Below, piece by piece: positions 1 to 9,741 of a DNA stretch of 36,296 nt (position 1 is its first letter; each line of letters begins with the position of its first letter). Position numbers and translations under genes: made by a program. The stretch is from Chloroflexota bacterium (GTDB lineage: Bacteria > Chloroflexota > Anaerolineae > DTLA01): NCBI GenBank assembly GCA_014360805.1, contig JACIWU010000024.1, forward strand, positions 1-36,296, in the 5' to 3' direction. A model generated the notes under the pieces. It did not search any database. It saw only the letters and a program-made list of their open reading frames with translations, and was not told where the DNA came from.

Positions 1-118
1 CCCCGAAGGCCGCCAGCGCCTCGCAGATGGCCGCGCCGATCCCGCCCGCGCCCCCTGCCACCAGCGCCACCTTCCCGCTCAAATCGTACAGTTTGCGATA
101 GTCGTCAAGTGAGGACAT
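1..118 (-). CDS. SDR-family oxidoreductase, N-terminal fragment
   Basis: Partial gene running off the left edge, so only about 39 residues are visible. They begin MSSLDDYRKLYDLSGKVALV and continue into AGGAGGIGAA. The latter is the glycine-rich TGxxxGIG-type dinucleotide-binding loop of classical short-chain dehydrogenases, with the first Gly-rich position altered to AGGAGGIG. ATG at 118 is preferred over the in-frame ATG at 124, because GGAG lies about 6 nt before 118 but touches 124. The gene has its own promoter with an operator-like palindrome just upstream. Family-level: cytosolic NAD(P)-dependent alcohol/ketone, sugar-acid or acyl-thioester reduction. The substrate cannot be told from this fragment. 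Confidence 0.85.
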   Translation of the reverse strand, partial: MSSLDDYRKLYDLSGKVALVAGGAGGIGAAICEALAAFG

Positions 119-171
119 GTTCATCTCCTGGTTCGTATTCTGCGCAGCGCGCCATGGGGTTTCCAATAATC

Positions 172-185
172 GATAATCGATTATC
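172..185. promoter_or_regulatory. Perfect 14-bp palindrome, putative operator
   Basis: GATAATCGATTATC is a perfect palindrome centred on CG. It lies immediately downstream of the -10 box of the SDR promoter, at roughly +2 to +15, where a repressor would block transcription. A central CG with A/T-rich arms is common in LacI- and some GntR-family operators. The regulator is not in the window. Confidence 0.55.
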
Positions 186-193
186 CGAGAGGC

Positions 194-222
194 ATTATAC
201 CACGGTTCGCGCCGCGTGTCAA
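194..222 (-). promoter_or_regulatory. Sigma70-type promoter of the SDR gene
   Basis: Read leftward, TTGACA (222-217) is followed after exactly 17 nt by TATAAT (199-194). Both hexamers match consensus. Transcription would start near 187, about 70 nt before the SDR start codon. Confidence 0.8.
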
Positions 223-237
223 GGCGCTTGACCGATC

Positions 238-419
238 GCAGTGCGCGTAGGCAGGTTCCCATCCTGCCCCTGCCCCCGGCGGCTGTGGAAAGCCGCCCTA
301 CGTGTCTACTGGCAGTGCGTAGGGCAGGTTTCCATACCTGCCCCTGCCCCCGGCGGCTACAGAAAGCCGCCCTACGTGTCTACCGGCAGTGCGTAGGGCA
401 GGTTTCCATACCTGCCCCT
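238..419. repeat. 74-bp tandem repeat, about 2.5 copies
   Basis: Copies lie at 238-311, 312-385 and (partial) 386-419. The full unit holds two hairpins: GGGCAGGT/ACCTGCCC and GGCGGCT/AGCCGCC. Copies 2 and 3 are nearly identical, while copy 1 has diverged at a few bases. Similar hairpins recur near 12385 and 16585. This fills most of the gap between the SDR promoter and the next gene. No coding sequence is supported here. Confidence 0.8.
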
Positions 420-523
420 ACCCCGCACGGCACGACGCCCGCTTGCGCGCACGCCCGTCGTCGCCTATAATCCCTCCACATTCGGCCATCGGCAAGATTC
501 GCGGTCATGCACGGGAGGCAGCC

Positions 524-2359
524 GTGTCCGCCCAACAAGAGCCGACTTCCGGCAGCGGCATCGCCTGGCACTTGCGCAAGATTCTGGACCTGGCCGACCG
601 CATCTCGCGTGCCTACCACACGCGCAAGTATCGCACGTGGGAGCGGACGGTGGGCCACGCTGCGCCCGCCGACGACGGGGGCAAGCGCGGCTTTATCCTC
701 ATCCAGATTGACGCCCTGTCCCACGCGCACCTCCTGCAAGCCATGGAGCGGGGCTACGCGCCCTTCCTGTCCAGCCTCGTGCAGAGCGGCGCCGCCAGAC
801 TGGCCCGCTGGCGCTGCGGTCAACCCACCACCACCCCCGCCGTCCAGGCGGGCATCCTCTACGGCGACAACTACGACATCCCCGCCTTCCGCTGGTACGA
901 AAAAGAGCGCCATGCTTCTGTCGGCTGCAAGTCGCCCGGGTTCATGGCCGAGTTGCAACAGAGAATCGCCGCCTCGCGCCCGGGAATCCTGCAAGGTGGC
1001 TCTAGTTATGTCAATATGTTTGACGGCGGCGCTACCCTGTCTCTGCTCACCCTCGGCTCCATCGGCCGCCACCGATTCTTTGAGAACATGCGCGGCGTCG
1101 GGTTCCTCGTGCTCCTCGCCCTCAGCCCCTGGCGCATCGCCATCATCCTGGGCCGTGCGGCGTGGGAATACCTACTCCATTTCGCGCGACAGGTGCGCGC
1201 CCTCTTCTATCCAAGCCTGCGCCGTTCCTACGCGCACCCGTCGCCCTTCCTGAAGGTCGCCAACGACGTCATCTTCCGCGAGATTCAGACCTTCGCCGCC
1301 TTGCTGGATGTCTATCGCGGCGTGCCGTCTATCGCCACCAACTACAACTCCTACGACGACGTAGCCCACCATTACGGGGCCGACAGCACCCAGGCGTTTC
1401 GCACCCTGCGCGCCATTGACCGACAAATCCAACGCATTGACCGGATGCGCAGGCGCTACACGCGCCGCCAGTACGACCTCTACGTCCTGTCGGATCATGG
1501 CATGACCCCTTCCGTCCCGTTCCAGCATCTGTACGGCCAAACCATTGGCCAGTGGATCCGCGAGCATGTCCAACAGCCCGTGCTCCTGGATGAGGCGGCG
1601 TCGGGCGACGACCTAGCCGCGCTCCGCATGCGCTTCCTGCTGGACGAACTCAAGGGCGTGGAAGCGAGACTCGGCAGGAGGCAAAGCGCCCTCCTGCGCC
1701 GCCTTCGCCACTTCTTGCACAGGCGGATTCCCGCCAGCGTGGACCCCTCCGATTGGAATTTGCAGCGCATCAGCGACATTGTCGTGCGCAACTCCGGGCC
1801 TGCGGCGCACGTGTACTTCAACGTCGCGCCCCGCAAGTTACGGCTGGGCGAGATCGCCCTCCTCTACCCTGACCTCTTATCGGCCCTCCTGGAGCACCCG
1901 GGCATCGGCATCATTCTCGCGTCGGAGGCCGACTGCGCCGTGGCGCTGGGCAAACGCGGACAGACGCTGCTCACCCCGCGCGGCGCCGAGGTAGAGGGAG
2001 AGAATCCGCTGGCCCTCGCCGACGAACCCGACATCGCGGCAGAGCAACTCCGCGAACTGGCCGCGTTCCCCCACAGCGGCGACCTCATCCTGTTCGGCGG
2101 CTGGCACAGGCCCGGCGTCCTCGTCTCGTTTGAAGACCAGGTCAGCACCCACGGGGGCGTCGGCGGTCCGCAGGACTATCCCTTCATCCTGTACCCCGCC
2201 CAATACCGCATCCCCACCGAAACCATCACCAATGCCCGCCAACTCTACCCCTTCTTCGCCGACCTGTACTTGAATCAGAAGGAGCCGCTCCCTCTCCAAA
2301 CAACAGGAGACCGCTCGGCGGTGAGCGGTCTCCCATCTGCGAAAGGAGATGTCGCTTAG
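524..2359 (+). CDS. Alkaline-phosphatase-superfamily phosphodiesterase, membrane associated
   Basis: A 611-residue protein of the type I phosphodiesterase/nucleotide pyrophosphatase branch of the alkaline phosphatase superfamily. The metal-site residues are visible in order: QIDALSH (Asp near 63), PTTTPAVQAG with the probable Thr nucleophile near 103, YDDVAHHYG (Asp/His), SDHGM near 324, and STHGGVGG near 542. A hydrophobic stretch at about residues 190-222 (GVGFLVLLALSPWRIAIIL) suggests one or two membrane segments inserted in the catalytic domain. GTG at 524 is chosen because GGGAGG precedes it by 5 nt; upstream in-frame ATG codons lie in the repeat array. Substrate unknown; phosphodiesters, nucleotides or phospholipid head groups are family possibilities. 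The last 15-20 codons run through a strong hairpin, and the gene converges tail to tail on the next one. Confidence 0.85.
   Translation: MSAQQEPTSGSGIAWHLRKILDLADRISRAYHTRKYRTWERTVGHAAPADDGGKRGFILIQIDALSHAHLLQAMERGYAPFLSSLVQSGAARLARWRCGQPTTTPAVQAGILYGDNYDIPAFRWYEKERHASVGCKSPGFMAELQQRIAASRPGILQGGSSYVNMFDGGATLSLLTLGSIGRHRFFENMRGVGFLVLLALSPWRIAIILGRAAWEYLLHFARQVRALFYPSLRRSYAHPSPFLKVANDVIFREIQTFAALLDVYRGVPSIATNYNSYDDVAHHYGADSTQAFRTLRAIDRQIQRIDRMRRRYTRRQYDLYVLSDHGMTPSVPFQHLYGQTIGQWIREHVQQPVLLDEAASGDDLAALRMRFLLDELKGVEARLGRRQSALLRRLRHFLHRRIPASVDPSDWNLQRISDIVVRNSGPAAHVYFNVAPRKLRLGEIALLYPDLLSALLEHPGIGIILASEADCAVALGKRGQTLLTPRGAEVEGENPLALADEPDIAAEQLRELAAFPHSGDLILFGGWHRPGVLVSFEDQVSTHGGVGGPQDYPFILYPAQYRIPTETITNARQLYPFFADLYLNQKEPLPLQTTGDRSAVSGLPSAKGDVA
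2306..2333. terminator. 10-bp hairpin inside the phosphodiesterase 3' end
   Basis: GGAGACCGCT (2306-2315) and AGCGGTCTCC (2324-2333) pair perfectly around an 8-nt loop. There is no T-run on either side. It may act as a bidirectional 3' end or stability element between two convergent genes only 7 nt apart, even though it lies within the upstream coding sequence. Confidence 0.45.
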
Positions 2360-2366
2360 GTGCGCG

Positions 2367-3545
2367 TTACGGACGGCACAGCACCTGCCCCACGTAGATG
2401 CAGTTCGGGTTCGTCAGGTTGTTCCGCACCATGATGGCGTACACCGTCGTGCCCCAGCGGATGGCCAGCGAGTACAGCGTGTCGCCGCGCTGCACCACGT
2501 AGCACTGTCCGGGTGGCGGCGGGGTTACCGTGCACGGCACCCGCAACCGCTGCCCTGCATAGATGTTGAAGCAGCAGGTGGAGATGCCGTTGATGCTCGC
2601 CAGGTACCAGATGGTCGTGCCGTAGCGCCGCGCGATGGAGTACAGCGTGTCGCCGCGCTGCACCACGTACCAGCAGTCCTGCGGCGGCGGTGGCGGCGGC
2701 GTTACGCCCGGGATGCACAGTACCTGCCCCACGCGGATGAGGCTCGGGTTCGCGATGCCGTTGGCGGCGGCGATGGCCTGCACCGTCGTGCCGAAGCGCC
2801 GCGCGATGGAGTACAGCGTGTCGCCCCAGCGCACGGTGTAGTAGAACGCGCACGGGCCGGGGGGCACTGGCGTCGCCGTCGGGCCAGGGGTCGCGGTGGG
2901 TCCCGGCGTAGCCGTTGGGCCAGGCGTGGCCGTCGGACCGGGCGTCCGCGTCGGCGTGGCCGTCGGCGCGGGCGTGTTCGTCGGGCCACCCGTAACCGTG
3001 ATGGTGGCGTTCTGCGTGGACGCCGGAATCGGCTGCGTCAGGTTGTCCAGCAGCGACACCGACGTGAAGATCACGCTCGCCGACCCGCCGCTCACCCCCT
3101 GGAACACGATGCGCGCCAGGGTACCGGTCCCCGAAACGGGCGAGGCCGGCGCCAGCAGCGTCATCGCGTAGATGATGGTGCCCGAGGCGTTATCCGCCGA
3201 GTTCACCGCCACGAACCCGTCGGCGGGGTTCGGGAAGGTCCCCGGCTGGATCTGCACGCCCGTCTGGTAGGCCAGCGCGTCCTGCACCTGGAGCCGCGTG
3301 GGGTCAAAACTGAGCCTGACCTCCACGCCGAACAGCCCCGTTACGTTCTGAATTTGCACGTCCAGGGTAACGGTGCCACCGACGGGTACGCTTGAGGCGC
3401 TTGGGATCAGCGCCACCGTTGCGCCATCCGCCCGTGCGACGTCGCTCCCCGCGAACGGTGTCCCCAACCCCACCAGGATGGTAACCGCTGCCACGACGAG
3501 AGAAACGATGCGCCGGGCCAGTGGCACTTTCTCTCTTCCGTTCAT
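2367..3545 (-). CDS. Secreted cohesin-domain protein with three LysM repeats
   Basis: A 392-residue exported protein. Residues 1-40 are a signal peptide (basic start, then RIVSLVVAAVTILVGLG). A cohesin-type domain spans about 42-188 (VPVGGTVTLDVQIQNVTGL, then VEVRLSFDP). A Thr/Pro/Gly linker follows at about 190-232 with TPGPTA repeats. Three LysM modules lie at about 232-280, 290-338 and 345-392, each with the GDTLYSIA-type core and paired cysteines. LysM binds peptidoglycan, so the protein should sit in the cell wall and display its cohesin. ATG at 3545 has AAGGAGG 8 nt upstream. The gene lies 127 nt downstream of the dockerin-bearing giant on the same strand, so its cohesin is a candidate receptor for that dockerin (inference). 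Confidence 0.85.
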   Translation of the reverse strand: MNGREKVPLARRIVSLVVAAVTILVGLGTPFAGSDVARADGATVALIPSASSVPVGGTVTLDVQIQNVTGLFGVEVRLSFDPTRLQVQDALAYQTGVQIQPGTFPNPADGFVAVNSADNASGTIIYAMTLLAPASPVSGTGTLARIVFQGVSGGSASVIFTSVSLLDNLTQPIPASTQNATITVTGGPTNTPAPTATPTRTPGPTATPGPTATPGPTATPGPTATPVPPGPCAFYYTVRWGDTLYSIARRFGTTVQAIAAANGIANPSLIRVGQVLCIPGVTPPPPPPQDCWYVVQRGDTLYSIARRYGTTIWYLASINGISTCCFNIYAGQRLRVPCTVTPPPPGQCYVVQRGDTLYSLAIRWGTTVYAIMVRNNLTNPNCIYVGQVLCRP

Positions 3546-3619
3546 GTGTCATTCCTCCTTATACCAACTAGTGTCCTTTTGACAATCTTGGTGAGGACGG
3601 GGGATAGGCCCGGCCTCCG

Positions 3620-3660
3620 GGGTGGGCCTTGGGGCTTGGTCCTGCGCCCCAGGCCCACCC
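3620..3660 (-). terminator. Long GC-rich hairpin after the 1905-residue gene
   Basis: The arms 3620-3635 and 3646-3660 pair over 15 bp with one bulged T, around a 10-nt loop. The hairpin begins 12 nt past the stop codon of the large secreted-protein gene. It lacks a U-tract, so it may be a weak terminator or a 3' stabiliser allowing read-through into the LysM gene. Confidence 0.5.
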
Positions 3661-3672
3661 TTTCGCACAAGG

Positions 3673-6600
3673 TTACTGAATCCGCAGCAACTTGATGTCG
3701 GGGTCAGCGCCGATACCGCGGATCGGCCCCAGCCACAGGGACCCGTCCTGAGCCTTCACGTCCAGCGCCACGGCCTGCGCCGTCAGCAACTGCACGTTGC
3801 CGAAGCGGAGCATGGTCGGCCCGGACTTCACGCCCTTGAACGTGATTCGCGCCAGCACGGCATTGCCCTGGAGCGCCGGAGTCGGATCCAGCAAGGTGGC
3901 GGCGAAGCGGATCACGCCGGCGGACGTGTCCACGGAGTTCAGCGCCACAAACGCGCCGCTCCCCGCGAACACCTCGCCCACGCCGATCTGCACGCCATCC
4001 TTGTTCACATCCGCGTCCAGCACGCTCAGCGCCGCCGGGTCGTAGCGAATCTCCAACTCGCCCGCGTACAGGTCGGCCACGCTGCTCGCGACGACCTCAA
4101 CCGTCGTCTCGGAACCTGCGGGCACGATGCGGAACGAAGGCGAGAAGCCCAGTTTGGCCTGGCCGCGTGCAGCCGCCGAGACAGCCGCCACCGTGCCCCA
4201 GTCGGTCGGGCCGGTGCGGTTGTAGTTCGCGCCCACCAGCACCAGGTCAATCAGGTTGCAGGTGCCATCGCCGTTGATGTCGGCACGAGAGTCCGCCGGC
4301 GGCGTGGAGCCGTACATCGCACCCACGATGACCAGGTCCACGATGTTGATGGTGCCATCGTTGTTGGCGTCGCCGCCCAGCAGCATCGTGCTGCCAATGT
4401 CCACCGACCCAGAGGCCGGCACGACGACGCCGGTCTTGCGGGCCGACAGGTAGCCCGGCTTGCTCGCAGTTACGGTGTAGGTCCCAGCAGGCACGCCGGC
4501 GATGGTGAAGGTGCCGCCGCTGCCGGTGCTAACCGGAGGCAGTGCGCCCGCCGCCACGGACGTGCCGCTATGATCCGTCCGCGACTGCAGCGACACCTGG
4601 CCGCTGATGGAGCCGGTCGTGATCACCACTTCCAGCGACCCGCCCTGCGTCGTGCTGCACATCTGCTCGCCGTAGCGGTCCACGAGCATGCCCAGGGTGA
4701 ACGCCACGTTCGCGGTGCCGGTGGCGAGACCCATGAAGTGGATCGTCGCTACCACGCCGCTGCCGCTCACCGGAGGCGCCGGGTTCTGGAGCGTGAAGGT
4801 GTAGCGTATCACGCCGGTCCCATTGTCGGCCGAGTTGTTCTGCGTGTACCCGCTGCCGGCGGGCAGGAACGGCCCAGGCGTGATCTGGATGCCGGGCGTC
4901 GCCGGGTCGTCGTCCACCACCTGCACGCGGGTGTAGTCAAACGACAGTTGCAGGTCCACCCCGTACAGGTTGGAGACGTTCTCCACCCGGATGTCCACAC
5001 CCACCGTCTGGCCCACGCCCACCGTCTGCGTTGTCGGCGACAGGTGGATCAGCGCGCAGGTCGTTACCAGGATGTAATCGATCTTGGTCTCGGCGTCCAC
5101 GCCGCACGGCCCGGAGACCGTCAGCGTTACGGTGTAGACGCCCGGGGTGTTGTACACGTGCGACGGGTTCTGCTCACTAGACGTTCCACCGTCGCCGAAG
5201 TCCCACGACCAGGATGTGATGTTGCCCACCGACAGGTCCGTGAAGTTCACGGTCAGCGGAGCCTGCCCTTGCGTGGGCGTGGCGCTGAAGTCGGCCTGCG
5301 GCGGCTCGCACGCGGTGGTCGTGTTGATGTAGATGTCCTTCGGGTCCGTCGGATCGTACCAGAACATCACCCTGTACTCCGGCATCTGCGCCGCCAGCGG
5401 AGTCGGCAGGTACTGCGTGCACGCAAAGTTCTCACGCAGGTTGTACCACCACCAGTCGGTGGTCATCAGGTACTTCTCGCCGGCGGGGAACAGAAGTTCG
5501 GTGTACTTGTCGGGCGAAGTCCGATACTCGGTGAGCATCCAGAGTTGCGGAATCTGCACGCCGTCAAACAGGTAGATTTCCTTCAGTTCGCCGTAGAACT
5601 GCGGCTCGCGGGCCTCGTCCACGATGGAGATGCGCAGAGGCGGCCGCTGCGTGAGCACGTTGCCGATGCAGTTCGGATCTGCCCACAGCATGTACGCGGG
5701 GTTGCCCAGCGTCAACTCCGTGCGGTTGGGCGGGATGATCTGCGGGTTCGGGTTGTTCCAGGTCTCCGGCATGCTGAGGATATCTTCCCGCACGGTGTGC
5801 AGGTAGTTGAACGGCGGCATCACCGAAATCACGTTGCCGATTCCGTAGCCCTGCAGGATTTGGCTGTCCTCGTAGTTCGTGAAGTCCTCGGGCTTCGGAA
5901 CAGGCGTGCGGATGGTGATGTACTTGAACTCAAACCGATCCTCGTTCGGATACTGGTAGGGGTTGGGCACGGTCATCAGAGCCACCACGTTGTACTCGTG
6001 CCCGTCCACGAAGAACCGCTTGAGGTACCACGGGTCGCCCGCCACCAGGTCGTGCCCACCCGCGCCATCGTCAATGGCCGAGCGACTCGCGCCCAGCGCG
6101 CGACCGATGATGAGGTTGACGGTCTCGGTGGCCGAGTTGATCTGGTCCACGTACACGAACCACGCGCCGTTGAGGCTACCCAGGTTCGTGCCGCCGGCCA
6201 GGATGCGCCGATAGCCGTTGCGGTCCACGATGGCCATGTCGCCGGGCCGCAGCGTTACAGGCGAGCCAGGCACCAGGTCAGGGTGCTTGCTGTTGTTGGC
6301 CTGCATCCCGCCGCCCGTGTACCACAGCGTCAGGTCCGCCGAGGTCGCGGGCACGGCGATGTTCGCCAGGCTCACCATGTGATCCAGCAACTGGGCGCTC
6401 TGGCCGCGCTGCAGATGGACCGCCCTGGCGAAGATGACCAACTCATCGCCGGTCAGCGCAGTACCATCGGTATCCAGGTAGTCAATCGCGCCGTTGCCGT
6501 TGAAGTCCGCACCGATGCTGGTAACCTGTTGCAGCGTGTACTCCGAGTGGATCGTAACCGCGTCCTCCAGCCCGTCAAAGTCGGCGTCAAAGGTAGTCAG

Positions 6601-9390
6601 GCCGTAGCCCGCCGAGGGCAGTTGCCCGCTCGGGATGGAGCCGCCCACAGGCGCAGGGAGTTCGTCCTCGCCCGTCGCGATGGGGAAGGCGAAGACGCTC
6701 TTGCCCGGCTGCCCAGCGCTGGGCTGGTCGTTCATGTCCAGGTACATGTAGGTGAATTCCTGCATGACCGCCGGGAACGTCATCACCTCGGTCGGGGTGA
6801 TCACAGGCGCACCGGTTCCCGCGATGGTGGCCCGCACGATCTTGTCCACGTAGGAAGGCTCATACCACATGCGGGCGAACACCTTCTCACCTGCATTCCC
6901 TTCGCGGATAGAGATCTGCCGGTACAGGTCCACCAGCGGCTCGCCACCGTTCTGGTACTCGTTCATGTAGGCCGGGTTGAGGGTTACGAAGTCCTTGCGC
7001 GGCGCCTGCGCGTGGTCCGGGTCAAACGGCGCCAGCGGGTCCGTGTACGGCAGCACTTCCACCGGGTAGTTGGCCAGCCGGTCCATGTAGGCCGTTACAT
7101 CGCCCGCGCCCTTGTTGCCCAGGATGCCGTCGGGCCACGTCCAGTCCTGAATCTGGCCGAGCACAGGCTCGCCGTAAATCCAGTCGCCGTAGATGCGCAG
7201 GCCCTCGGTGTTCTTGTACTTCTTGCCGCCCACCGCCGGGTCAAACCAGAACATGATGGGTACCGGCGGCTCGGCCGTGCCCAACAAGTCGGCCCAGTCG
7301 GGCGCGGTGCGCAGCCAGTAGCGGCGCTCGGACTGGTAGTTGAAGAACACGCTCTTCAGCAGGTACAGGTCGGGATTGCCCTGCCCCGTGATGGCCTCGC
7401 GGACATCGGGGAACACCAGTTCCGTGTACCACCACGGCACAGTCATGAACTGTCGCGTGCTCCAGAACTGGCCGCCGTCCTCTACTCGCTCCGAGTACAG
7501 TTCGCGCAGCATGCCCAGGAACTGCGGGTTCTTGTCTTCTTCCACGTAGTAGAGGCTGGTCTCGCGCGCGTCGGTGTACGGGCTATTGGGGCCGTAGCCC
7601 ACGTAGGGCAGGGTCTTGTTCTTCTGGAGAATCGGCGGAACCGGCCCTACCAGCCGCCCGACAGACTGCACGCTGATTTCCCACCGCTGCTGCACCGGAT
7701 CCCAGATGTCGTATTCGCTGAACTTCTGGATGGCGTTGATGTCCTGGATATAGTAGTGCTCGTAGTTGTACGGCGGCAGGACAGGCAGGTTATCGCCAAC
7801 CAGATAGGGCTGGAGTTCCACCGAGTGCTGCGAGATGCGAACCGGCACCTTCGGGATGGGCGTGCGGATGGTGATGAACTGGAACTGCGTTACGTCGGGC
7901 ACGAAGTTGTAGGGGTCGTAGGCTGGGTCAATGAAACCATCGTTGTCCACGTCCAGGTCCGGGACCGGCCCGAACGGCTCACCGGGCGTAACGCCACCGT
8001 TCCGGGTCATGATCGCCACCACGTTGTACTCGTGGCCATCCACGTAGAAACGCTTCAGGAACCACGGGTCGCCCGGGCGGCGGTCTTCGCGGTACATCCC
8101 GTCTTCCATGGCGCTGTGCGTAGCGCCCACGGCGCGCCCCACGATGAGAATCGCCTGGTTTTCGTCGCGGTCCACGCCCTGGAGATACACAAACCACGGC
8201 CCGGTCGGGAAGCGGGTCATGTTTGTGCCGGGGCCGCCGTTACGGACGGCGCGGATCAACTGCGCAGGCCCTTGCGAGCCGGCCAGCACCATGTCGCCGA
8301 TCTGCAACGTTACCGACGGGAAGGGCCGCGGCGTCAGGTCGCCGGTGTAGTAGATGCCCAACTGCACCCCATTGTCCGACACCTGCTCCACCATGGCCAG
8401 GTGGTCCAGGAACTGAACGCCCTTGCCCCGCTCCACCGGCATCGCGCCCAGCCGTAGCACGGCCAGTTCGTTGCCGTTCAACTCGGTGGCGTCGCGGTCC
8501 AGACGGCTGATGAGGCCATCGCCGTCAAAATCCGCCGCGATGCTGGTCAGCGCGTACAGCGAGCGCTCGCTCTCCACGTGGACGATGTCGGGCACGCCAT
8601 CAAAGTCGCCGTCAAGGCTGGTGAGCCCATACCCGAACTGCGCGTTGGCCGAGGTCATGTCCACAGCGCCGCTGGCCGTGAACAGATCCTCGTACTTCAT
8701 GCCCACGGGGAACACGAAGGACGTACCCACGTTGCCCCAGGTCGGGAGTGGCGGAGGCTCGGCGGTCAGTTGCTTGCCCTCCATCAGCAGGTAGGTGAAC
8801 TCCTGCATCAGGGCCGGATACCAGATATCGGTAACCGGCATGGTGGGCTCAAACTCCCACCGCGGTTCGGAGATGTCCAGGACGCCGTTGCCGTTCAGGT
8901 CTTTGTCCCAGTGCTCCGGCTCGTACCACATCCGGAACCACACCTTCTCCGAGGCATTGATGGGGGTCAGGATCTTCTGGTACAGCCCCTTGGCCCAGTT
9001 TTCGTCGCGGGTGGCGCCTTCGTACATCCATGCGGGGTTGAAGGTAACCAGGTCGCGACTAGGGGCTTGCACGCCTTCGGGGTCAAACACGGAAACGGGG
9101 TCCGTGTACGGCGGATCCTCTGGATTGGTGTCCAGAACGGGATCATCCGCCAGTGGGTTGCCTGCCCGGGGGTCGCCTTCTATGGGCAGGTTCACGCGGC
9201 TCCACCCGGTCCCGTAGATGCGCAGGGTGTGGGCCACACCGTTCTGCGCCGTGGGGCCAGATGGAGGCGCTTGCGGCGGCGCTGCGGTAGCCGGCGCCAC
9301 GCCTGAGGGGACGACCGCCAACAGCATGGACAGGATCACAAGCACAGCCACAATGTTGGCGATCCTTTGGACGATGAATCTCGCTTGCAT
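3673..9390 (-). CDS. Giant secreted multidomain protein: duplicated module, PKD, cohesins and dockerin
   Basis: A 1905-residue exported protein. The signal peptide is at about 1-37 ([20 protein letters not shown]). Two homologous modules of about 650 residues follow, near 52-725 and 728-1358. Both begin LRIYG, share PYTDP...FDP..AQAP-type segments, and contain DxDxDG calcium-type loops (for example [12 protein letters not shown] and [12 protein letters not shown]). I recognise no family for this module. Next come a PKD domain at about 1363-1440 ([18 protein letters not shown]), cohesin 1 at 1445-1590, a carboxypeptidase regulatory-like domain at 1592-1668, a complete type I dockerin at 1671-1725 ([13 protein letters not shown] and [13 protein letters not shown]), and cohesin 2 at 1743-1885. 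ATG at 9390 has GGGAGG 7 nt upstream. The likely role is extracellular calcium-dependent assembly or surface-layer structure. No catalytic domain is visible. Confidence 0.85.
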   Translation of the reverse strand: MQARFIVQRIANIVAVLVILSMLLAVVPSGVAPATAAPPQAPPSGPTAQNGVAHTLRIYGTGWSRVNLPIEGDPRAGNPLADDPVLDTNPEDPPYTDPVSVFDPEGVQAPSRDLVTFNPAWMYEGATRDENWAKGLYQKILTPINASEKVWFRMWYEPEHWDKDLNGNGVLDISEPRWEFEPTMPVTDIWYPALMQEFTYLLMEGKQLTAEPPPLPTWGNVGTSFVFPVGMKYEDLFTASGAVDMTSANAQFGYGLTSLDGDFDGVPDIVHVESERSLYALTSIAADFDGDGLISRLDRDATELNGNELAVLRLGAMPVERGKGVQFLDHLAMVEQVSDNGVQLGIYYTGDLTPRPFPSVTLQIGDMVLAGSQGPAQLIRAVRNGGPGTNMTRFPTGPWFVYLQGVDRDENQAILIVGRAVGATHSAMEDGMYREDRRPGDPWFLKRFYVDGHEYNVVAIMTRNGGVTPGEPFGPVPDLDVDNDGFIDPAYDPYNFVPDVTQFQFITIRTPIPKVPVRISQHSVELQPYLVGDNLPVLPPYNYEHYYIQDINAIQKFSEYDIWDPVQQRWEISVQSVGRLVGPVPPILQKNKTLPYVGYGPNSPYTDARETSLYYVEEDKNPQFLGMLRELYSERVEDGGQFWSTRQFMTVPWWYTELVFPDVREAITGQGNPDLYLLKSVFFNYQSERRYWLRTAPDWADLLGTAEPPVPIMFWFDPAVGGKKYKNTEGLRIYGDWIYGEPVLGQIQDWTWPDGILGNKGAGDVTAYMDRLANYPVEVLPYTDPLAPFDPDHAQAPRKDFVTLNPAYMNEYQNGGEPLVDLYRQISIREGNAGEKVFARMWYEPSYVDKIVRATIAGTGAPVITPTEVMTFPAVMQEFTYMYLDMNDQPSAGQPGKSVFAFPIATGEDELPAPVGGSIPSGQLPSAGYGLTTFDADFDGLEDAVTIHSEYTLQQVTSIGADFNGNGAIDYLDTDGTALTGDELVIFARAVHLQRGQSAQLLDHMVSLANIAVPATSADLTLWYTGGGMQANNSKHPDLVPGSPVTLRPGDMAIVDRNGYRRILAGGTNLGSLNGAWFVYVDQINSATETVNLIIGRALGASRSAIDDGAGGHDLVAGDPWYLKRFFVDGHEYNVVALMTVPNPYQYPNEDRFEFKYITIRTPVPKPEDFTNYEDSQILQGYGIGNVISVMPPFNYLHTVREDILSMPETWNNPNPQIIPPNRTELTLGNPAYMLWADPNCIGNVLTQRPPLRISIVDEAREPQFYGELKEIYLFDGVQIPQLWMLTEYRTSPDKYTELLFPAGEKYLMTTDWWWYNLRENFACTQYLPTPLAAQMPEYRVMFWYDPTDPKDIYINTTTACEPPQADFSATPTQGQAPLTVNFTDLSVGNITSWSWDFGDGGTSSEQNPSHVYNTPGVYTVTLTVSGPCGVDAETKIDYILVTTCALIHLSPTTQTVGVGQTVGVDIRVENVSNLYGVDLQLSFDYTRVQVVDDDPATPGIQITPGPFLPAGSGYTQNNSADNGTGVIRYTFTLQNPAPPVSGSGVVATIHFMGLATGTANVAFTLGMLVDRYGEQMCSTTQGGSLEVVITTGSISGQVSLQSRTDHSGTSVAAGALPPVSTGSGGTFTIAGVPAGTYTVTASKPGYLSARKTGVVVPASGSVDIGSTMLLGGDANNDGTINIVDLVIVGAMYGSTPPADSRADINGDGTCNLIDLVLVGANYNRTGPTDWGTVAAVSAAARGQAKLGFSPSFRIVPAGSETTVEVVASSVADLYAGELEIRYDPAALSVLDADVNKDGVQIGVGEVFAGSGAFVALNSVDTSAGVIRFAATLLDPTPALQGNAVLARITFKGVKSGPTMLRFGNVQLLTAQAVALDVKAQDGSLWLGPIRGIGADPDIKLLRIQ

Positions 9391-9568
9391 TTTGCTGCCT
9401 CCCTATTGATTTACTGGCGGTGTGAGAACACCTTTGACGGTTACACGCTAGACCCGACGGAAACATTCACCAGGCGACAAGCAACAAGGTACAAAACGAC
9501 CCTGCACGCCATCGTCAGGACGTGTGCACAACACGTGCCAAAGGAGGAGTCCCCTCTACTCTTGACAT

Positions 9569-9597
9569 ATTATACCACATTTTATGTCGCGTTTCAA
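9569..9597 (-). promoter_or_regulatory. Sigma70-type promoter of the giant secreted protein
   Basis: Leftward TTGAAA (9597-9592), a 17-nt spacer, then TATAAT (9574-9569). Transcription would begin near 9562, giving a leader of about 170 nt before ATG 9390. I see no recognisable riboswitch in that leader. Confidence 0.75.
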
Positions 9598-9741
9598 GCC
9601 CCCTGCGACAATTGACTTGTGATTCGTATGGCTCTACCCACGCAACCGGAAACCGGCCCACCCCCGCGATGCCCAACGGCGCGGAAAGGGGGTTCTGCCA
9701 CCCTTCGGTCTGCAAGTTCCGTGCCACTCCCGCCCCCTTGC

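Noticed and set aside
238-419. Possible CRISPR array
   Set aside because: Units are contiguous 74-bp tandem copies with no unique spacers and no cas genes nearby.
3553-3585. Promoter TTGTCA-N16-TATAAG for the LysM gene
   Set aside because: The -10 overlaps the AAGGAGG ribosome site, so the transcript would begin inside or after it; read-through from upstream is more likely.
3622-8457. 1611-residue open frame on the plus strand opposite the giant secreted protein
   Set aside because: It is the antisense shadow of a GC-rich gene; the peptide is His/Arg/Val-rich low complexity without domains, while the minus strand has a signal peptide and clear PKD, cohesin and dockerin domains.
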